A stretch of DNA of 64,000 bases from Deinococcus alpinitundrae. GTDB taxonomy: Bacteria > Deinococcota > Deinococci > Deinococcales > Deinococcaceae. The stretch covers positions 1 through 64,000 of the forward strand of contig NZ_WXZL01000013.1 in NCBI RefSeq assembly GCF_009982895.1, in the 5' to 3' direction. The first letter of the stretch is position 1. Each line of letters begins with the position of its first letter. Shown here in pieces: positions 8,220 through 17,425 of the stretch. The position numbers and the translations under genes are program-made. Under the pieces are notes generated by a model. That model ran no database searches. It was given only the letters and a program-made list of their open reading frames with translations, and was not told the origin of the DNA.

Positions 8220-10097
8220 CTACTTCAGCACTGGATACAGGTTCACCGGCACGCCGGGGCGGATATCGTCTCTGGAGGCCAGGCCCACCATCGCCGCCGC
8301 ACCATTTTGCGCGCCGAGTTTGCCCAGCACGTCGAGGCGCTCACTGTCACTCAGGCCCAGGTCGCTGATGTATTCCAGGGGCACGCCCCGGCTGGTCAGA
8401 TCGAACACCGTGTCGCGGATCAGGTCGGTGAGCTGGGCGCTGAGGTTGTCGGTGCCGTGCTGCAGATCGATGCTGGCTTGGCGGATAATCTGGCCGCGCT
8501 TAAACAGCACCGTCTGGGGCCGGGCTTCGCAGCTCAGATCGACCGGAAAGCCGCTCGCCACATTGACGGCAGCGCGGCACTGCACAAAGGTGCTGGTGTT
8601 CAGACCGCGCAACTTGGTATCCAGCTGGGCGCGGGCATCCGGCGAAAGGCGGGCGGGCGGGCTGCCGCGTGCGCCCTGCTTCTGGGCGGCGGCGGCGACA
8701 GCCTTCAGGAAGTCCGGCACGCTGCGCACGCTCGCCACCACCCCAGCGTAGACCAGGTCGTTGCGGCTGTAGATCAGGTCGGTGTTGCGGCTGGCGCTCA
8801 GCTCGCTGTTGGTGCGTGAGTAATCGACTTCCAGCTTGGAGAGGTTGGCCTGGGCGCTGACGAGGTTGTTCTTGAGGACGTTGTTGGCCGCACTCAGGGT
8901 CTGACGCTGGGTTTCCAGGGTACCGATCATGCTTTGCAGGTTCAGCAGTTCGCGGCGGATGTTGCCGAGGTCCTGGGCGGCGGCGTCGCGCTGGGCCAGC
9001 AGATCGCGGCGCTGCTTGACCAGGGCGTCGCGCTCGTCGGCCAGGCTCTCGCGCTGGGCCTGGGCCACGTCACGGGCTTGCAGGGCGCTGTCGCGGGCGC
9101 TGAGGGCCTGCGCACGCACGGTGTCGGCCGTGTCGCGTGCAGCGTTGGCCGTGTCGCGCGCAGCATTGGCCTGATCGCGAAGGCGGTTGGCAGCGTCGCG
9201 CTGCGCCAGGGCTGCATTCCGGGCCGAAAGGGCCGCCTGCTGGTCGCGTTGCAGGGCGTCGCGCTCTCTTCGGGCGCTGTTCAGATCGGCCTCGGCTTTC
9301 AGTCGCTCGGCCAGGGCGCGGTCGCGGCTTTGCTGGGCAACCTGTAACTGGGCCTGCACCTTGGCGCGGCTGACTTCCAGCCCGCTGGTCTGGGTTTCCA
9401 GCGTTTGAATCTGGGTTTGCAACGCTGCTGCCCGGTTCTGCGCGGTGCGGGCCTGCTGCTGCGCGTTGACGCTGCTCTGGTCGAGTTCGACGATCTGGGT
9501 ACTGAGCAGGTTGGCCCGCGCCTCCTGATTGAGTTCGCGCTTGCGGCTGCCCTCCAGCGCCTGCTGCGACGTTTTGAGCGCCTGCTGGTTGCGCGCTGCC
9601 TGGGCGTCCAGGGTGCGCTTGAGGGCTGTGAGTTGCTGGATGCGGGTCTGCAAGCTGCTCACCTCACCCGCCAGCGTGCTGCGGGCGGCCTGGGTCGTGT
9701 TGAGCTTACGCTCGGCGGCGGTCAGATCGGCCAGCGCCGAGGCGGTTTCTCGCCTGGAGGCCGTGACCCGTAAGTTGGCCGCGTCGCGCTCCTGCTCGGC
9801 CTGCTTGAGATCGGCAGTGGTGGCCTTCACGCCTTTCTTGAGCTGCCCGAGTTCGGTGCGCAGCTTATCGGCCTGCGTGATGTTGTTGATGGCCGTGCGG
9901 TTGAGCAGCCCGAAGGCCAGCACGGACGCCAGGCTGATGCCCATGCCTGAGGCCACCGCCACGATCAGCGCGGTGGTTTTGGGCCGCAGCCCGAAGAGAC
10001 GCATGTGTTTGCGCCCGGCCTTGCGGGCGATGGTGTCGGCGCTGTAGGCCACCAGACCCGAAAGCAGCACTACGAAAATCAGAAAACCCAGCAGCAC
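8220..10097 (-). CDS. DUF3084 coiled-coil membrane protein
   Basis: A 625-residue protein. Two membrane helices at the N-terminus (about 1-22 and 42-66, the second ISLASVLAFGLLN) are followed by some 330 residues of coiled coil with near-heptad repeats built on RDAALQARDVAQAQRESLADERDAL, then a globular C-terminal domain of about 220 residues with LIYSRNDLVYAGVV. This order matches the DUF3084 family known from cyanobacteria and Deinococcus, whose function I do not know. The GTG start at 10097 follows the lptB stop by 18 bases, so the two are probably one transcript. A role at the cell envelope is inferred from that pairing and the membrane anchor. Confidence 0.85.
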   Translation of the reverse strand: MLLGFLIFVVLLSGLVAYSADTIARKAGRKHMRLFGLRPKTTALIVAVASGMGISLASVLAFGLLNRTAINNITQADKLRTELGQLKKGVKATTADLKQAEQERDAANLRVTASRRETASALADLTAAERKLNTTQAARSTLAGEVSSLQTRIQQLTALKRTLDAQAARNQQALKTSQQALEGSRKRELNQEARANLLSTQIVELDQSSVNAQQQARTAQNRAAALQTQIQTLETQTSGLEVSRAKVQAQLQVAQQSRDRALAERLKAEADLNSARRERDALQRDQQAALSARNAALAQRDAANRLRDQANAARDTANAARDTADTVRAQALSARDSALQARDVAQAQRESLADERDALVKQRRDLLAQRDAAAQDLGNIRRELLNLQSMIGTLETQRQTLSAANNVLKNNLVSAQANLSKLEVDYSRTNSELSASRNTDLIYSRNDLVYAGVVASVRSVPDFLKAVAAAAQKQGARGSPPARLSPDARAQLDTKLRGLNTSTFVQCRAAVNVASGFPVDLSCEARPQTVLFKRGQIIRQASIDLQHGTDNLSAQLTDLIRDTVFDLTSRGVPLEYISDLGLSDSERLDVLGKLGAQNGAAAMVGLASRDDIRPGVPVNLYPVLK

Positions 10098-10115
10098 GAA
10101 GGTGGCCTGTTTCCC

Positions 10116-10898
10116 TTACAGCTCGAAGTCGTCGCCGAGGTAGTGGTTACGCGCCTCGATGTCCTGGGCGAAATCTTCGGGGGTGCCCTCGAACTTCACC
10201 TCGCCGTCGTACATCAGATACACCCGGTCACACAGGGCAATTGTCTCGCGCACGTTGTGGTCGGTGATAAACACCCCGATGCCCCGGCGGTCGCGCAGCT
10301 CGCGGATCAGGCGCTGAATCTCGCGGATGCTCTTGGGATCAACGCCCGTGAACGGCTCGTCAAGCAGCAAAAAGTCCGGGTCGGTGGTCAGGGCGCGGGC
10401 CAGTTCCAATCGGCGGCGCTCCCCGCCGGAGAGCTGGTAGGCCTGCGACTGGGCCAGGTGGCTCAGCCCGAACTCGGCGAGCAGGCTGTCGGCCCGCTGT
10501 TCCTGCTCGGTGCGGCTGATGTTCTGGTATTCGAGAATCGCCAGCAAATTATCGCGTGCGCTCATCTTGCGAAAAGCACTCGGTTCCTGCGGCAGATACC
10601 CGATGCCGCGCCGGGCGCGCTGGTGCATCGGCAGCCGGGTCACATCCTGGTTTGAGAGCGTGATGCTGCCGCCGCCGGGGCGCACGAAGCCCACCATCAT
10701 GTAGAAGGTGGTCGTTTTGCCCGCGCCGTTGGGGCCGAACAGCGCCACGATCTCGCCGCGGGTGACGCGCAGATTGACGCCGCGCACCACGTTGCGCCGA
10801 CCGTAGGTCTTGCTGAGGCTGCGTGCCTCGAAGTGGGCCGGAGCGCTGGCGATACTGGGGCCGGGCGAATGAATCGGGTCGGGGGCGCGGGCGGTCAC
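10116..10898 (-). CDS. lptB: LptB-like ABC transporter ATP-binding protein
   Basis: A 260-residue ATPase of the LptB type: Walker [12 protein letters not shown]-loop YLPQEPSAF, signature [10 protein letters not shown], Walker [13 protein letters not shown], switch His in ITDHNV, and the family's end [10 protein letters not shown]. LptB powers outward transport of lipopolysaccharide. Deinococcus is known to lack ordinary LPS, so the cargo here is open. The start is GTG 10898, 7 bases after TAGGCT (10911-10906), a leaderless pattern; longer readings would run through the promoter. A 20-residue Ala/Pro-rich extension precedes the ABC domain. It is followed in the same direction by the DUF3084 gene and divergent from deoB. 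Confidence 0.9.
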   Translation of the reverse strand: MTARAPDPIHSPGPSIASAPAHFEARSLSKTYGRRNVVRGVNLRVTRGEIVALFGPNGAGKTTTFYMMVGFVRPGGGSITLSNQDVTRLPMHQRARRGIGYLPQEPSAFRKMSARDNLLAILEYQNISRTEQEQRADSLLAEFGLSHLAQSQAYQLSGGERRRLELARALTTDPDFLLLDEPFTGVDPKSIREIQRLIRELRDRRGIGVFITDHNVRETIALCDRVYLMYDGEVKFEGTPEDFAQDIEARNHYLGDDFEL

Positions 10899-11021
10899 GT
10901 CAACGAGCCTAGCACGGCCAAAATTGAGCGCGGTGAGCAGGATGACAGCGTGTGGGGGGGGTCGTGGCGGCGGGCCGGTGAACCTGGATGGAGATGCACT
11001 AGGATGAATTAGACTGCCCCT

Positions 11022-12188
11022 ATGAAGTTCTCGATCATCGTGCTCGATTCGGTGGGCGCAGGTGAGCTGCCCGACGCGCAGGCCTTCGGCGACGTGGGAT
11101 CTCACACCCTCAACCACACCTTGGCAGCCAGCGGTGTGCAGCTGCCCAACCTGACGGCGCTGGGTCTGGGCCAGTTGCCCACGCTCGATCTGCCCGCCGC
11201 GTCCCCTTCAGCTCCCGCCAGCGCCAGCTTTGGCCGCCTGAAGGAAGTCAGCCCCGGCAAGGACACCTCCACCGGCCACTGGGAATTCATGGGGGTGCAG
11301 CTCGAACACGCTTTTCAGGTGTTTCCCGAGGGCTTTCCGCCGGAAGTGATGAACCGCTTCACGGCGGCCACCGGCACCGGCTACCTGTGCAATCAGCCCT
11401 ACAGCGGCACCCAGGTCATCGCCGACTACGGCCCCGAACACCTCGAAACCGGCGACCCGATTGTGTACACCTCCGCCGACAGCGTGTTCCAGATCGCTGC
11501 GCACCTCGACAAGGTGCCGATCGAAACGCTGTACCAGTGGTGTCAGGCGGCCCGCGACATCTTGCAGGGCGAGTATGCCGTGGCCCGCGTCATCGCCCGG
11601 CCCTTCCGGGGTGAGTTCCCTTACGAGCGGGCGAACGACCTGCGTCGCGATTTCTCGCTGACGCCGCCGCCCACGGTGCTCGACGCCCTCAAAGCGGCAG
11701 GCAAGGACGTGGTCGGCATCGGCAAGATTCCCGACATCTACGACCACCAGGGCTTTACCGAAGAGATTCACACCGATGACAACGCCGACGGGATTCGCAA
11801 GACCCTGGCGCGGATGCAGCAGCCCTACGACGGCCTGGTCTTTACCAATCTGGTCGACTTCGACAGCAAGTTCGGCCACCGCCGCGATCCGCACGGCTAT
11901 GCCGGGGCGCTGCGGGCCTTTGACGATGCCCTGCCGGAACTGCTGAAAAACGTGCCGGACGACGGCTGCCTGCTGCTGATCTCCGATCACGGCAATGACC
12001 CCACCTGGCGTGGCACCGACCACACCCGCGAGCATGGTCTGTTGCTGGCCTACCGGCCCGGCGGCAGCGGCGTGGGCGTGTCACTGGGCGACCGTGAAAC
12101 CTTCGCCGACATCGGCGCGACGGTGGCTGAGGCGCTGGGGGTCAGCTGGAACGGCCCCGGCCAGAGTTTCTGGAGCTTGATCCGGTGA
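11022..12188 (+). CDS. deoB: Phosphopentomutase
   Basis: A 388-residue enzyme that interconverts (deoxy)ribose 1- and 5-phosphate in nucleoside salvage and breakdown. It has the alkaline-phosphatase-type metal sites: [13 protein letters not shown] near the start, the catalytic Thr in [10 protein letters not shown], and [20 protein letters not shown] near the end. ATG 11022 lies 6 bases after TAGACT (11010-11015), a leaderless start. Its product ribose 5-phosphate, or deoxyribose 5-phosphate for deoC at 28772, links the two genes although they are 17 kb apart. The downstream gene overlaps by 4 bases (GTGA). Confidence 0.95.
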   Translation: MKFSIIVLDSVGAGELPDAQAFGDVGSHTLNHTLAASGVQLPNLTALGLGQLPTLDLPAASPSAPASASFGRLKEVSPGKDTSTGHWEFMGVQLEHAFQVFPEGFPPEVMNRFTAATGTGYLCNQPYSGTQVIADYGPEHLETGDPIVYTSADSVFQIAAHLDKVPIETLYQWCQAARDILQGEYAVARVIARPFRGEFPYERANDLRRDFSLTPPPTVLDALKAAGKDVVGIGKIPDIYDHQGFTEEIHTDDNADGIRKTLARMQQPYDGLVFTNLVDFDSKFGHRRDPHGYAGALRAFDDALPELLKNVPDDGCLLLISDHGNDPTWRGTDHTREHGLLLAYRPGGSGVGVSLGDRETFADIGATVAEALGVSWNGPGQSFWSLIR

Positions 12189-12865
12189 GCCAGGCGGCCC
12201 GCCCCGCCCTGACGAGATGGCTGAGCAGCGAGTCGCTGCGCCTGACCCTGACGCTGGGCGGGCGATTTGCCGGTGAGCAGGTGTGGCAGACCCAACCGGA
12301 GAAATTCGGCGCGGCCGGGCACGGCTACCAGACCCGCGTGCAGACCGATTTCGGCGGTGTGTTGCCAGTGGTGCGCAAGGTGCAGGTGTCGCGCTACCTC
12401 GCTGACGGGTCGAGCCTGAGCTACGCAGAGAGCGAGGGGCGCAACAAGCCGCACTTCGAGACGCTGTTTGACCGTGAAACGGCCCTGATCACCCTGCGCC
12501 ACAACCGCGAGGAGGCCACGGCCCCGCTGCTGACCCCGCACCACGACCCGGTCAGCCTGGTGATGGCCCTGCGCGGCCCCGACGCCCCGACCCAACTGTG
12601 GCGGGCGGCCCTGACCGGCGGAACGGTGCATGTGCAGCCGCTGCCCGACGCCGAGGTGGGGGGGCAGCTGGCCCGCGCCTTTTACCTGCGGCCCGGCGGC
12701 GCGTATGTGGCGAGTGAGCTGGAGGCCCCCTACCGGCTGCTGAGATTGGTGCAGCCCACCGATTTCGGCCCGGTGGACGCCAGCTTGCAGTTTGAAACCC
12801 GGCGTAAAGAAAAAGAAGAGACCCGTCCCGAAAAATCAGACAAGCCCCGGCGGCGCAGAGCCTAA
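12185..12865 (+). CDS. Hypothetical protein coupled to deoB
   Basis: A 226-residue protein whose GTG start overlaps the deoB stop (GTGA), which suggests coupled translation. It has no signal peptide or membrane segment. The middle looks like a beta-rich fold ([42 protein letters not shown]), somewhat like DUF3108-type proteins, but I do not claim membership. The last 25 residues are a charged Lys/Glu/Arg tail. A weak hairpin with GGGTTT (12878-12905) follows. The function is unknown; shared expression with deoB does not by itself show a link. Confidence 0.7.
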   Translation: MSQAARPALTRWLSSESLRLTLTLGGRFAGEQVWQTQPEKFGAAGHGYQTRVQTDFGGVLPVVRKVQVSRYLADGSSLSYAESEGRNKPHFETLFDRETALITLRHNREEATAPLLTPHHDPVSLVMALRGPDAPTQLWRAALTGGTVHVQPLPDAEVGGQLARAFYLRPGGAYVASELEAPYRLLRLVQPTDFGPVDASLQFETRRKEKEETRPEKSDKPRRRRA

Positions 12866-12877
12866 ATCCGCACTGCT

Positions 12878-12914
12878 CCCGGGCTGAGCGCCCAGCGCCG
12901 GGTTTCCCCCTTTT
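12878..12914 (+). terminator. Weak terminator-like hairpin after the deoB pair
   Basis: CCCGG (12878-12882) can pair with CCGGG (12898-12902), followed by TTTCCCCCTTTT. An alternative stem GGGC/GCCC lies inside. The broken T-run makes it weak. Confidence 0.35.
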
Positions 12915-12932
12915 ATTCAGGAGACTCCTTTC

Positions 12933-14270
12933 ATGCAAATTCTTCAGGGCGAGGCCGCCCGGCAAGCACTCAGCCGCAGCTTCAATGATATTCCCGTGCC
13001 GGAGAGCGTGCTGGCGCGCAACGAGCAGCTCTACGGCGAACGCCTGACGCCCCAGCAGGTGGTCGAGCGTATTCTGGCCGACGTTCGCGTGCGCGGCGAC
13101 GACGCCCTGCTCGACTGGACCGAGAAGGTGGACGGCTTCCGGCCCACCCTGCGGGTCAGCGCCGAGGAGATCGTGGCTGCCCAGATCGCCCCGGAACTGC
13201 ATGAGGCGCTGCGGCTGGCAATCCGGCGGGTGCGCGACTTCTACCGCCAGCAACCCGCCCACGGCTGGATCGACCACGGCGAGGGCGGCGCGCTCGGCCA
13301 GCTGGTGCGCCCCTTGTCGCGGGTGGGCGTGTACGTGCCGGGCGGCCTCGCGCCGCTGATCAGCACCCTGATTCACACCGCCGTGCCCGCCCAGGTGGCA
13401 GGCGTACCAGACATCATCGTGACCACCCCACCCAACCGCGAGGGTCAGATTCACCCGGCCATTCTGGTGGCAGCCCGCGAACTCGGCATCACGCAGGTGT
13501 TCCGGGTGGGCGGCGCGCAGGCCATCGCCGCACTGGCTTACGGTACCGCCAGCATTCCTCGCGTCGACAAGGTGGCGGGGCCAGGCAATCTGTTCGTGGT
13601 GATCGCCAAGCGATTGGTGTTCGGTCAGGTCGGCATCGAGAGCCTGCCCGGCCCCACCGAGACGCTGGTGATTGCCGACGACACCGCCTCGGCCCGCTAC
13701 GTGGCCGCCGACCTGCTGGCCCAGGCCGAGCACCTGGGGGCCGAGCCGGTGCTGGTGAGCAGCAGCCGTGACCTCTTGATCCGTGTGCAGGCCGAACTCG
13801 GCGGTCAGATCGAGGCGTTGCCGGAACCCAATCGCAGCTGGGCCCGCGACAGCATCGAGAGCCGCATGAAGATCGTGCTGGCCGCCGACCTCAATGAGGC
13901 GCTCGAGTTGTCCAACCTCTACGCGCCTGAGCACCTGTGCCTGCTGACCCGCGATCCCTGGAGCCTGCTCGGCGGGGTGCGGCGGGCCGGGGGGGTTTTC
14001 GTGGGCGAAGCCAGCATGGAAGCGCTGGGCGACTACGTGGCCGGTCCCAGCCATGTGATGCCCACCGGCGGCACGGCCCGCTTCATGAGTCCGGTCAACG
14101 TGCGCGACTTCCAGAACATCATCAGCGTGGTGGGCGTCAACGCCGCCGAACTGGCCCGCATCGGTCCGGCGGCGGCGCTGCTGGCCCGCGCTGAAGGTCT
14201 GGAAGCCCACGCCCGCGCCATCGAGAGCCGCCTGAATGCGGCGGAAGACGCGCCGGGTCTGAGCCGCTGA
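12933..14270 (+). CDS. hisD: Histidinol dehydrogenase
   Basis: A 445-residue enzyme catalysing the last two oxidations of histidine synthesis, zinc-dependent. Family segments are all present: RPLSRVGVYVPGGLAPLISTLIHTAVPAQVAGV, FRVGGAQAIAALAYGT, KVAGPGNLFVVIAKR, LPGPTETLVIADD, DLLAQAEH, NLYAPEHL and GPSHVMPTGGTARF. The length is slightly above the usual 430. AGGAG at 12920-12924 precedes ATG 12933. No other his gene is nearby, so histidine genes are scattered in this genome. Confidence 0.95.
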   Translation: MQILQGEAARQALSRSFNDIPVPESVLARNEQLYGERLTPQQVVERILADVRVRGDDALLDWTEKVDGFRPTLRVSAEEIVAAQIAPELHEALRLAIRRVRDFYRQQPAHGWIDHGEGGALGQLVRPLSRVGVYVPGGLAPLISTLIHTAVPAQVAGVPDIIVTTPPNREGQIHPAILVAARELGITQVFRVGGAQAIAALAYGTASIPRVDKVAGPGNLFVVIAKRLVFGQVGIESLPGPTETLVIADDTASARYVAADLLAQAEHLGAEPVLVSSSRDLLIRVQAELGGQIEALPEPNRSWARDSIESRMKIVLAADLNEALELSNLYAPEHLCLLTRDPWSLLGGVRRAGGVFVGEASMEALGDYVAGPSHVMPTGGTARFMSPVNVRDFQNIISVVGVNAAELARIGPAAALLARAEGLEAHARAIESRLNAAEDAPGLSR

Positions 14271-14433
14271 GCCGTATCAGGCCTGAGCGTCCTTAAGCTG
14301 ATCCTAAGAGAAACTGATCTTGTGCTCTCATGCCAGCGGTCACAATGATGAGATGGATTGCCGGAGCTGACCTGCCGTCAGGCCGGACCCGTTGACCCCC
14401 ACCCCTTCAGCCGTCAAGACCCAAGGAGAACGT

Positions 14434-15813
14434 ATGCCCCACCCCCAAAGCGGTATTTCAAAACGCAGCTTGCTGCTGCTCGGCGGTTTGACCGCCCTGA
14501 TGGCCAGCCCATCGGCCCGCGCCCGGCTCGGCGAACTGGTGCAAGGCACCCTCGGCAGCGCCCAGGACCTGCTGGGCGACACCGTGGCCCCCGCCGCCCA
14601 GCACGCGGCCCAGGCAGTGGCGCTGCGGGCCGGTGAATTGACCGAGGAGGCCCGCAAGGTCGCTGCCCAGGCCCAGGACCATCTGCCTGATTTGATCGAC
14701 AGCGTGCGTGAGCAGGCCGGTCAGCGCGGCCAGCAACTCCTCGACAGCACCGCCGATCTACGCGGCGATCTGGCCGGGCGGGCCGTTGCTGCCGCCGCCG
14801 TGGCCGCCAGGACTGCTGCCAGCGTGCAGGATTCGCTGTCGAGCACCGTGTCGAATGTCCAGGACAGCGTGCAGGACCGGCTCACAGAAGTTCAGCAGGA
14901 AGCCGGGAAGCGCCGCAAGGTGCTGGCGTCGGAGGCCGGAAACCTGCGCGGCGACCTCGTTAAGACCGTCAGCAAAACGGTCGACCGGACTGCCAAGCAG
15001 GGCAAGAAGGTGCAAAAGCAGGCCAGGAAAGAAGTCAAGGCAGGCTGGCTGGGCTTCCTCGACACGGCCCAGGAGCAGGTCGAGGATACGCGCAAGGTCG
15101 CTGCCAGGAAGCTGGAGCACGCCGGAAAGGACACCCGCAAGCAGGTCAAGCAGATGAAAAAGCAGGCCCAGAAACGAGTGCAGAAACAGATCAAAAACAG
15201 CTGGCCCTCGTTTGCCGACGCGGCCCAGGAGCGCGTGCAGTCGGTGAGCGCCGACGCCCGCAAGCAGGCCCAGGCGCAGTTTGGGAGCCTGGACAAGCGC
15301 AGCCGCAAGCAGGTCAAGGGCTATGAGCAAAAGATCGCCCGGCTGGAAAAGGAACTCGCGCGCACGGCCAGCAAGCAGCTGAAAAAGGCTGGGCTGGGCC
15401 GCAAGCGTCGGGGCGTCGGTGGGCTGTTGCCGGTGGCCCTGCTTATCGGCGGCGGTGTGGCGCTGGCCCGCGTGCCTGCGGTGCGTCAGGGTATTCTCGA
15501 CGGGGTGGGCGCATTCAGCCCTGAGGCGGCCGACTGGCTGCACAACGCGGGCCGCACGGTTCGCAACGCCATCGGCACCGCCTGGCTGGAGCGCATGGAA
15601 GACGTCAACCACGCCCCGGCCCCACAAGCGCCCTCGCCCAAGCCTGACCAGGCCACGGGCAGTGCCGCCTACGCTGCGGTGGAGCCGAATTCCCCCGCCG
15701 CCACGCCCGCGCCTGCCGCTCCGGCGGAGGCTACCAAGCCCCAGAACGACAAAGACCAGGATGCCAAAGCCGCCGTGCCCCAGGAAACCCCGGCAGATTC
15801 GAAGAAAAACTGA
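14434..15813 (+). CDS. Basic coiled-coil protein with membrane segments (LEA/apolipoprotein-like)
   Basis: A 459-residue protein I cannot assign. A hydrophobic stretch LLLLGGLTALMA near residues 11-24 is followed by about 280 residues of amphipathic, Ala/Gln/Lys/Arg-rich helix. This includes an internal repeat: the segment around KVQKQARKEVKAGW..DTAQEQVEDTRK is echoed about 60 residues later by RVQKQIKNSWPSFADAAQERVQS. Then come a second hydrophobic stretch (LLPVALLIGGGVALARV) and an acidic Pro/Ala tail. The layout resembles late-embryogenesis or apolipoprotein-type helices, which would fit desiccation tolerance, but this is inference. AAGGAG precedes ATG 14434. Confidence 0.75.
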   Translation: MPHPQSGISKRSLLLLGGLTALMASPSARARLGELVQGTLGSAQDLLGDTVAPAAQHAAQAVALRAGELTEEARKVAAQAQDHLPDLIDSVREQAGQRGQQLLDSTADLRGDLAGRAVAAAAVAARTAASVQDSLSSTVSNVQDSVQDRLTEVQQEAGKRRKVLASEAGNLRGDLVKTVSKTVDRTAKQGKKVQKQARKEVKAGWLGFLDTAQEQVEDTRKVAARKLEHAGKDTRKQVKQMKKQAQKRVQKQIKNSWPSFADAAQERVQSVSADARKQAQAQFGSLDKRSRKQVKGYEQKIARLEKELARTASKQLKKAGLGRKRRGVGGLLPVALLIGGGVALARVPAVRQGILDGVGAFSPEAADWLHNAGRTVRNAIGTAWLERMEDVNHAPAPQAPSPKPDQATGSAAYAAVEPNSPAATPAPAAPAEATKPQNDKDQDAKAAVPQETPADSKKN

Positions 15814-15962
15814 GATCTGAGTGGTAGGGCTGGGGCGTGTGGGGAACTGAGGTTTCCCATACGCCCTGGCTTTTTCTATCTGGCGCTCGGCGCTCGGCCA
15901 GGGTATGGGCCACAGCGGCGGAATGCTGGGGTGCTCCTCATGTTTGCGTGTACCATGACCGT

Positions 15963-16607
15963 GTGCCGAGTGTCGCCGTTGTCATTCCTGCCTTCAATGA
16001 GGCCGACACCATTCCCCAGGTGATTCGCGCGGCGCTCGAACTGACATCCGACGTGGTGGTGGCTTCCGACGGCAGCACCGACGACACCGCCGGGGTGGCC
16101 CGCACGGCAGGAGCGCGGGTCATCGAGCTGCAGCACAACCAGGGCAAGGGTCCGGCCCTCAAGGCGGCCCTGCAAGCCACCCAGGCCGACTACGTGGTGA
16201 TGCTCGATGCCGATCTGGTGGGCCTGAACCGCGCCCACCTCGATATTCTGCTGCGCCCGGTGCTTTCGGGCGAATTGGGCATGAGTATCGGCATCTTCGA
16301 CGGCGGCGGGCTGATCACCGACCTGGGCAACAAGCTCACCCCGCACCTCAGCGGTCAGCGTGCCTGCCTGCGGCACTGGCTGCTGGGCGTGCCACATCTA
16401 GGCGCGGAGCGCTGGCCTGAACCGGCCATCACGGCGGCCCTCAAGGAGCAGGGCGTCAAGTGGGACTACGTCGAGCTGCCCAATCTCAAGCAGGTCATGA
16501 AGGAAAAAAAGCGCGGCTTCTGGAAAGGTGCCCGCCACCGCACCCGGATGTATATCGATCTGTTCGGCTTCAAGCGGCGCAAGAAGAAGGCTGAGAAAGG
16601 CGGCTGA
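15963..16607 (+). CDS. Family 2 glycosyltransferase
   Basis: A 214-residue GT-A fold enzyme: SVAVVIPAFNEADTIPQVI at the N-terminus, VVASDGSTDDTAGVAR, QGKGPALKAAL, and the metal-binding DLDAD-type motif as MLDADLVG. The C-terminal third is basic and ends RRKKKAEKGG. It should transfer a sugar from a nucleotide donor to a lipid or polymer; donor and acceptor are unknown. GTG 15963 lies 6 bases after TACCAT (15951-15956), a leaderless start, so the longer in-frame reading from 15837 is rejected. It is convergent with the tetR gene, 3 bases apart. Confidence 0.88.
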   Translation: MPSVAVVIPAFNEADTIPQVIRAALELTSDVVVASDGSTDDTAGVARTAGARVIELQHNQGKGPALKAALQATQADYVVMLDADLVGLNRAHLDILLRPVLSGELGMSIGIFDGGGLITDLGNKLTPHLSGQRACLRHWLLGVPHLGAERWPEPAITAALKEQGVKWDYVELPNLKQVMKEKKRGFWKGARHRTRMYIDLFGFKRRKKKAEKGG

Positions 16608-16610
16608 CGC

Positions 16611-17264
16611 TCAGGGCCGGGTGGTGCTCAGGCCCCTGTAGAGTGCCGTCAAGCTGTCTTCCAGCGCCGGTCGAAGCTCGACGTGCAGGGCCGCCAGGCC
16701 GCTGATCTTCAGCGCTTCGCGCACGGCCGGGGCCGGTTCGCTCATCGGCTGCAGCCCCGCGATCAAAGCCTGGGTGTAGGTCAGCAGCGGCGCGCCGCCG
16801 CCTGCAGGCAAGCCGGGCAGCGCCACTTCCAGTAGCGGGGTGACAACTGCCAGCCGCGCCGAGAGCCAGCGCTTGTGTTCCAGCGCCCGGGCCGCACTGA
16901 TGTTGTGCTCCAGCAGACCGGCGTGTAGCGGCAGCAGCCAGGTCAGTTCCGGGTACTCGAGGGTCAGGGTCGTGATGAGCGCCGCCAGGCCCTGGGCGCT
17001 GTGAATTCCGCCCAGGCGCAGGTGCTTTTCCAGCGAGGTCAGAAACTTGCCCAGCAGGTCCTCGTAGACAGCCAGAAACAGGGTTTCCTTGCTTGGAAAG
17101 TAAGCGAACAGCGCGGGCTTGGTCAACCCGACCCGCTCGGCGATGTCACTGAGGGTCAGGGCCGGATAGCGGGCGGTGAGCAGCAGGTTGCGGGCTTCGT
17201 TCAGAATCTGCTCCCGGCGCGCTGCCTTGGCGGCTTCGGAACGGGCACGAACTTGAGGAACCAT
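16611..17264 (-). CDS. TetR-family transcriptional regulator
   Basis: A 217-residue repressor. The N-terminal helix-turn-helix is clear (REQILNEARNLLL...LTLSDIAERVGLTKPALFAYFPSKETLFLAVYEDL, about 17-70); the rest is a helical ligand domain. ATG 17264 is 6 bases after a TATAAT box (17276-17271), itself 17 bases after TTGCAA (17299-17294): a leaderless transcript from a strong promoter. It is divergent from the SDR gene and probably controls it and itself, as is usual for this arrangement. The dyads at 17324-17386 are candidate operators. The inducer is unknown. Confidence 0.9.
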   Translation of the reverse strand: MVPQVRARSEAAKAARREQILNEARNLLLTARYPALTLSDIAERVGLTKPALFAYFPSKETLFLAVYEDLLGKFLTSLEKHLRLGGIHSAQGLAALITTLTLEYPELTWLLPLHAGLLEHNISAARALEHKRWLSARLAVVTPLLEVALPGLPAGGGAPLLTYTQALIAGLQPMSEPAPAVREALKISGLAALHVELRPALEDSLTALYRGLSTTRP

Positions 17265-17323
17265 GAGTCAATTATAAGCCTGAGAAAGCATCTTTGCAAA
17301 TCGAGAGGCTGAATGGCAAGAGA

Positions 17324-17353
17324 TTGACAATCTGACCCCCGGTAAGTTAACTT
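17324..17353 (+). promoter_or_regulatory. Promoter of the SDR gene with overlapping operator candidate
   Basis: TTGACA (17324-17329), 17-base spacer, TTAACT (17347-17352). The 10-base palindrome AAGTTAACTT (17344-17353) covers the -10 box. A wider dyad pairs ATTGAC/CCC (from 17323) with GGGTCAAT downstream (about 17364-17371). These are candidate TetR binding sites. Confidence 0.6.
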
Positions 17354-17425
17354 GAATTATCGAGGGTCAATAAGCCGTATTGACTTCGTCCGCCTCGCTT
17401 TCCGTCCCTTTTCAAGGAGCCGAAT

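Noticed and set aside
9000..9250. Internal repeats in the DUF3084 gene as a DNA repeat array
   Set aside because: They follow the protein heptads (RDAALQARD type) and differ in sequence; this is coiled-coil coding, not a CRISPR or satellite.
12552..14210. 552-codon open frame antisense to hisD
   Set aside because: Shadow frame: composition (His/Gln/Val-rich) is typical of antisense in high-GC genes.
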